This document shows positions 59,653 to 64,000 of a stretch of 64,000 nucleotides of DNA, piece after piece. The DNA is from Pseudomonadota bacterium (GTDB lineage Bacteria; Pseudomonadota; Alphaproteobacteria; Rhizobiales; Devosiaceae), in the NCBI GenBank assembly GCA_023391095.1, contig JAEWBN010000014.1:62001-126000 (forward strand), read 5' to 3'. How positions within the stretch are numbered: position 1 is the first letter of the stretch; each line of letters opens with the position of its first letter. Both the position numbers and the translations under genes were made by a program. The notes below the pieces were generated by a model that was not told the origin of the DNA, made no database searches, and was given only the letters and a program-made list of their open reading frames with translations.

Positions 59653-60360
59653 ATGCCACGGCAATTGCCCCTCGATCTGGGCCACCAGCCGTCGCTGGCT
59701 GAAGACGATTTTCTCGTCGGCGACGGCAATGAGCTTGCCTATGCGCGGGTTCTTGCCTGGCCGCACTGGCCGGACCCTGTCACCGTCATCATCGGGCCGG
59801 CGGCATCAGGCAAATCGCATCTCGGGCGCATCTTTGCCGATCACAGCGGTGCTACCGTGGTGACACCAGAGACTATTGAAGCAATTGCTGCTCAAAGCGG
59901 GCAGGGGCCTTTGCTGATCGAAGATGCGGATCGTTTGGGCTATTCCGAGCACGATCTTTTTCACCTCCTCAACCAAGCCATGCGCGGCGAGCGCACGCTC
60001 CTGATCACCGGTCGGGACGAGGTTGCGATTTGGCCGGTGACCACCAACGATGTGCGCTCACGCCTGCGGCGTGCACCTGTATTTCGCCTTGAACAAAGCC
60101 GTGACATTGAGTTGTCACATATCTTGGTGAAACTGTTTCAGGATCGGCAGATACGGGTCGATCCGAAGGTGATCGGCTATCTTGCGCCGCGCATGGAGCG
60201 CAGTGCAGAAGAAGCCGCGAACCTCGTAGACATCATGGACAGGCTGGCTCTTGCGAAAGGGTCGGCCATTACCCGCGCGATCGCAGCCGAGGCTCTCGCC
60301 CTCCGGCAAGCGAATGGCATGGACCGCCAGCAGGATTGGGACGCCGAGCAGAATGAATGA
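59653..60360 (+). CDS. hdaA: DnaA regulatory inactivator HdaA
   Basis: 235 residues of the AAA+ DnaA-like family. The N-terminal QLPLDLGH is a beta-clamp-binding motif. Walker A is GPAASGKS and Walker B LLIEDADRLG; TNDVRSRLRRAPV is the sensor/arginine region. Bound to the replication clamp, HdaA stimulates ATP hydrolysis by DnaA and limits initiation. It lies 4 bp after the transporter gene and overlaps ppk by 8 bp. ATG 59629 would be an alternative start. Confidence 0.93.
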   Translation: MPRQLPLDLGHQPSLAEDDFLVGDGNELAYARVLAWPHWPDPVTVIIGPAASGKSHLGRIFADHSGATVVTPETIEAIAAQSGQGPLLIEDADRLGYSEHDLFHLLNQAMRGERTLLITGRDEVAIWPVTTNDVRSRLRRAPVFRLEQSRDIELSHILVKLFQDRQIRVDPKVIGYLAPRMERSAEEAANLVDIMDRLALAKGSAITRAIAAEALALRQANGMDRQQDWDAEQNE

Positions 60361-62518
60361 CATGAGCGATTTCGGGGACACGGATAGCACTGGTCCGGAT
60401 GCGGAAGCACTGCGCACCAGTCCGGCACGTTTCGTCAATCGCGAGGTCAGCTGGCTTCAGTTCAACATGCGCGTCCTCGAGGAGGCGGGGAATGCGTCCC
60501 ATCCGCTGCTCGAGCGGCTGCGGTTCGTTTCGATATCCGCGAATAACCTCGACGAATTCTACATGGTGCGTGTCGCCGGCCTGAAAGGGCAGATTCGCGC
60601 CGGCCTCTCCAAGCAAAGCGCAGATGGCCTGTCGCCAGTGGAGCAGCTTGAGGAGATCGCCACTCTTGCCCAGCATCTGCAGCTTGAACAGCAGGACCAC
60701 TGGCAGACACTGCGGGAAGACCTGGTGGCGCAAAATGTCATCATCCATGAAGCCGATGACCTTTCGACCGAGCAAGTCGCCTACCTGCAGAAACTTTTCC
60801 GCGAAGAGATTTTCCCGGTTCTGACGCCCATTGCCGTCGACCCGGCTCATCCGTTCCCGTTCATTCCCAACCTGGGCCTGGCGCTTGCATTCGAGCTCAA
60901 GCGTCCGAGCGGGGACCAGAACCTGACGGCGCTTGTCCGCATCCCTGGCAACCTCGACCGCTTCATAAACCTGCCCTCGTCTCTGGTTTCAGAGGGGCGC
61001 AGCGAGGTTGTGACCATCGATACGCTGGTCAAGCTCTTCTTCCACAAGATGTTTCCTGGGCACGAAGTGGTCGGTTCCGGGGCGTTCCGAGTCATTCGCG
61101 ACAGCGAAATCGAAATCGATGACGAAGCGGCCGACCTTGTTGTGGAGTTTGAGAGTGCCTTGCGCCAACGGCGCCGGGGGCAGGTGATCCGCCTCGAAAT
61201 CGAGCGCACCATGCCAAGGGCGCTCAAGCGCCAGATCGGCGAGCAGCTTGGTGTGAAGGAAGCGGACGTATTCGAAGTCCACGGGTTCCTTGGCTTGGCC
61301 GATGCGCGGAAGATCTGCGACATCGATCGCCCCGACCTGAAATTCCCGCCCTATCTGGCCCGCTTTCCGGAGCGCATTCGGGACTATAACGGCGACAGCT
61401 TCGCCGCTATCCGCGCCAAGGATATTCTGGTCCATCATCCGTTCGAGAGTTTCGACGTCGTCGCCCAGTTCCTGATGCAGGCCGCTCGCGATCCGGATGT
61501 GGTGGCCATCAAGCAAACGCTGTATCGCACGTCTTCCGACAGCCCCATTGTCAAGGCGCTGGTTATGGCGGCGGAGGCTGGAAAGTCAGTGACTTGCCTT
61601 GTCGAGCTCAAGGCCAGGTTTGACGAAGAGGCCAATATTCGTTGGGCACGCGATCTGGAACGGGCAGGGGCCCAGGTCGTGTTCGGCTTCATTGAGCTCA
61701 AGACCCACGCCAAGATGAGCCAGGTGGTTCGGCGCGAGAAGGGCAAGCTGGTCAGCTATTGCCACATCGGCACGGGCAACTATCACCCGATCACCGCCAA
61801 GATTTATACTGACCTGAGCTATTTCACGATTGACCCGGCCATCACCCGGGACGTGGCCAGGGTGTTCAACTTCATCACCGGCTACGCCCGGCCGACCGAG
61901 CTTGAAACCATTGCGGTCTCGCCGGTCAACCTTCGTCAAACGCTGGTGGACAATATTGCGCGCGAGATCGAACTGGCGCGCAGCGGACAGCCAGCGTCCA
62001 TCTTGCTCAAGATGAACTCACTGGTTGATCCACAAGTGATCGATGCCCTCTACGACGCCAGCCAGGCCGGAGTGAAGGTCGATCTCATCGTGCGCGGCAT
62101 TTGCTGTCTGCGGTCCGGTATCCCGGGTTTCTCGGACAATATTCGCGTGAAATCGGTGGTCGGCCGCTTCCTCGAACATAGCCGCATCTACTGCTTCGGT
62201 AATGGCGAAGCCATGCCCTCCAGCCGTGCCAAGGTCTACATTTCTTCCGCAGACCTGATGGGGCGCAACCTCGACGGTCGGGTGGAAGTCATGGTGCCTA
62301 TTCTCAACAAGACCGTGCACAAGCAGATCCTCGATCAGATCATGGTTGCCTATCTCAAGGACAATCAGCAAAGTTGGGATGTGTTGCCCGATGGAAGCTC
62401 CCACCGTGTCCGGCTTGCCGAAGGTGAGGAACCGTTCAACGCGCACGACTATTTCATGACCAACCCGTCGCTCTCGGGGCGAGGGAGCGCGGGCATGGTT
62501 GAGACTGACGAGGGTTAA
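60353..62518 (+). CDS. ppk: Polyphosphate kinase 1
   Basis: 721 residues. RFVNREVSWLQFNMRVLEEA starts the PPK N-domain; FYMVRVAGLKGQ and the middle domain follow. The autophosphorylated His lies in SYCHIGTGNYHP. The second conserved His region is VVGRFLEHSRIYCFGNG, and PSSRAKVYISSADLMGRNLD ends the catalytic core. It makes polyphosphate from ATP. ATG 60353 overlaps the end of hdaA by 8 bp; ATG 60362 is an alternative. ppx follows 2 bp later. Confidence 0.96.
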   Translation: MNDMSDFGDTDSTGPDAEALRTSPARFVNREVSWLQFNMRVLEEAGNASHPLLERLRFVSISANNLDEFYMVRVAGLKGQIRAGLSKQSADGLSPVEQLEEIATLAQHLQLEQQDHWQTLREDLVAQNVIIHEADDLSTEQVAYLQKLFREEIFPVLTPIAVDPAHPFPFIPNLGLALAFELKRPSGDQNLTALVRIPGNLDRFINLPSSLVSEGRSEVVTIDTLVKLFFHKMFPGHEVVGSGAFRVIRDSEIEIDDEAADLVVEFESALRQRRRGQVIRLEIERTMPRALKRQIGEQLGVKEADVFEVHGFLGLADARKICDIDRPDLKFPPYLARFPERIRDYNGDSFAAIRAKDILVHHPFESFDVVAQFLMQAARDPDVVAIKQTLYRTSSDSPIVKALVMAAEAGKSVTCLVELKARFDEEANIRWARDLERAGAQVVFGFIELKTHAKMSQVVRREKGKLVSYCHIGTGNYHPITAKIYTDLSYFTIDPAITRDVARVFNFITGYARPTELETIAVSPVNLRQTLVDNIAREIELARSGQPASILLKMNSLVDPQVIDALYDASQAGVKVDLIVRGICCLRSGIPGFSDNIRVKSVVGRFLEHSRIYCFGNGEAMPSSRAKVYISSADLMGRNLDGRVEVMVPILNKTVHKQILDQIMVAYLKDNQQSWDVLPDGSSHRVRLAEGEEPFNAHDYFMTNPSLSGRGSAGMVETDEG

Positions 62519-62520
62519 GC

Positions 62521-64000
62521 TTGGTCAAATTCTGGGGCGTCGACGCCGATCCCACCGCGCAGGGCCGTATAAAGGGTGCGCGTCCCGTGGCCGTGCTCGA
62601 TATCGGGTCCAACTCCGTGCGCCTTGTGGTTTATGAGCGCCACGCCCGCGCCTTGACGCCGCTTTATAACGAGAAGTCCGCTTGCGCCCTCGGCCGCGGC
62701 ATGGCGCAGACGGGAAGACTGGCTGAAGACAACATGGCCAAGGCGCTTGAAGCGATGAAACGCTTCGCCCTCGTGGCCAAGATGATGCGTGTCGGCAAGA
62801 CTGTGGTGCTGGCCACGTCGGCTGTGAGAGACGCGAAAAACCGCGAGGAGTTCGTCTCGCTGGTCGCTGACATCATGGAGACGCCGGTGCGTGTCCTGAG
62901 TGGCGAGGAAGAGGCGCACTTTGCGGCGCTCGGTGTCTTTGCCGGCATCCCCGGTTTTTCCGGCGTCGTGGGCGATCTGGGCGGTGGTAGCCTCGAACTT
63001 TCGGCTATCTCGGGCGGCACGGACTATAATGGGCAGTCCTTCGAACTCGGAGTTATCCGGCTTCAGGACGAAGCCAACGGCCAGCCGCTCCAGGCGGCAA
63101 AGCTCGTGCGCGCGAATCTGATCGGTTCGCTCCTGCCCGCCTTTCCCTCGGGCGGGCAGTTCGCCGCGATTGGGGGCACATGGCGCTCCCTTGCAAAGCT
63201 CCATCAGGCGCAGAAGGATTACCCGCTTCACATGGTGCAGGACTATGTGGTGCGAGCCGCAGACATGATCGCGTTCTGCGACGATATCGTCGCGGCAAAT
63301 TCCCTGAAGTCGTATCGTGGGTCGGGAAGCGTGAGCAGTTCCCGGCGCGAACTCGTGCCGTTTGGTGCAGCTGTCCTGTCTGAAGTGCTCAAGGCGGGGC
63401 AATTCGAAAGCGTCGTGTTCTCAGCGCTCGGCGTGCGTGAGGGATTCCTCTACGAAATGCTCGATGACCGTGAGAAGTCCAAGGACCCACTGGTCCAAGG
63501 ATCCGGGGAACTGTCCGTTCTTCGCTCGCGCTCGCCGGCACATGCTGACGACCTGATCGAGTTTACAAGCCAGTATCTTGAGGCCGCCGAACTCATCGAA
63601 ACGCCCTCCGAGTTGCGCCTGCGCAAGGTTGCGTGCCTATTGTCGGACATTGCCTGGCGCACGCATCCCGACTATCGGGCCGCTCAAAGCGTCGACACCA
63701 TTGCCTATGGTTCGCTCACCGGCATAGACCATCCGGGCCGGGCATTTCTGGCGCAGGTCATGGCAGTGCGCTATGATGGCGCCAAGAGCAAGGTTGCTGC
63801 GCCGCTGGTCCCCCTGGGATCGACGAACCTTACGACCCGTGCGCGCCTCCTGGGCGCACTTTTCCGCGTGGCCTATCCGATGACGGCGGCCATGCCCGGA
63901 ATTTTGCCAAGGGTTCGTCTACGCGTGAGTGGCAAGGCGCTGGTTTTGCACCTGCCCGCAGACCTTGCCTTTCTTGGCGGCGACCATCTGCGAAATCGGC
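62521..64000 (+). CDS. ppx: Exopolyphosphatase/guanosine pentaphosphatase Ppx (C-terminus outside the window)
   Basis: The TTG at 62521, preceded by GAGGG, opens a frame that runs past base 64000. It encodes VLDIGSNSVRLVVYERHARA (Ppx phosphate loop 1), ATSAVRDAKNREEFV, LSGEEEAHFAALGVF and the GDLGGGSLELSAI loop of the actin-like ASKHA fold, then a C-terminal HD-like helical region. It degrades polyphosphate or pppGpp. It pairs with ppk, giving synthesis and breakdown in one group. Confidence 0.95.
   Translation, partial: MVKFWGVDADPTAQGRIKGARPVAVLDIGSNSVRLVVYERHARALTPLYNEKSACALGRGMAQTGRLAEDNMAKALEAMKRFALVAKMMRVGKTVVLATSAVRDAKNREEFVSLVADIMETPVRVLSGEEEAHFAALGVFAGIPGFSGVVGDLGGGSLELSAISGGTDYNGQSFELGVIRLQDEANGQPLQAAKLVRANLIGSLLPAFPSGGQFAAIGGTWRSLAKLHQAQKDYPLHMVQDYVVRAADMIAFCDDIVAANSLKSYRGSGSVSSSRRELVPFGAAVLSEVLKAGQFESVVFSALGVREGFLYEMLDDREKSKDPLVQGSGELSVLRSRSPAHADDLIEFTSQYLEAAELIETPSELRLRKVACLLSDIAWRTHPDYRAAQSVDTIAYGSLTGIDHPGRAFLAQVMAVRYDGAKSKVAAPLVPLGSTNLTTRARLLGALFRVAYPMTAAMPGILPRVRLRVSGKALVLHLPADLAFLGGDHLRNR

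Overview
The window is a high-GC chromosomal segment from an alphaproteobacterium, most likely of the order Hyphomicrobiales (Rhizobiales) and possibly Devosia-like. The genus is an inference. Supporting signs are a class Ib nrdHIEF operon with NrdR-type boxes, a SUF operon behind an Irr-type (ICE) box, an RF2 with SPY instead of SPF, the hdaA-ppk-ppx order and a CtrA-like site. Almost everything is dense housekeeping sequence. Both ends cut through genes: metE on the left and ppx on the right.

Layout. 1-1.8 kb: 5' end of metE with a cobalamin riboswitch and a palindromic operator, then an AT-rich island with one orphan LuxR-like gene. 1.9-6.2 kb: nrdHIEF on the minus strand behind a leader of more than 300 nt rich in hairpins. 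6.5-12.2 kb: iron/siderophore import (exporter-fold ABC protein, siderophore-interacting reductase, two FecCD permeases and a FecE ATPase). 12.3-18.2 kb: a gamma-type MurB, an SDR, a DUF2934 protein, tRNA-Arg(CCT), a peptide-deformylase-like protein lacking metal ligands, prfB with its +1 frameshift, an M23 peptidase and Bcp. 18.2-23.9 kb: a giant AsmA-like protein, tyrS and an alpha/beta hydrolase. 23.9-31.1 kb: the suf operon (desulfurase-sufB-sufC-sufD-sufS-sufT-sufA) with an intergenic repeat between sufB and sufC. 31.2-36.6 kb: aroA, a diguanylate cyclase, a DEAD-box helicase with a long leader, an undescribed small transcript-like unit (30-codon ORF, two strong hairpins and a terminator), rpmG and a DUF3052 protein. 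36.6-45 kb: DUF983, rnr, plsY, dprA, an aldo/keto reductase and topA. 45-49.7 kb: dipeptidase, a non-catalytic dihydroorotase with pyrB, ruvX and a metallo-beta-lactamase-like relic. 49.7-55.3 kb: gatC, gatA and gatB interleaved with two acetyltransferases, a chorismate mutase and small unknown genes. 55.3-64 kb: two tandem proline-rich small ORFs, an EamA transporter, purN-purM, and the AI-2E transporter-hdaA-ppk-ppx group.

Themes. Iron runs through the first half: siderophore import, Fe-S assembly under a likely Irr box, and class Ib ribonucleotide reductase. Nucleotide metabolism recurs (nrd, pyrB/pyrC-like, purN/purM). At least three proteins keep an enzyme fold but have lost catalytic residues (deformylase-like, dihydroorotase-like, metallo-beta-lactamase-like). 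The best candidates for undescribed biology are the small ORF/hairpin unit at about 35.5-35.8 kb and the structured nrd leader. No phage, insertion sequence, CRISPR array or defence island was seen.
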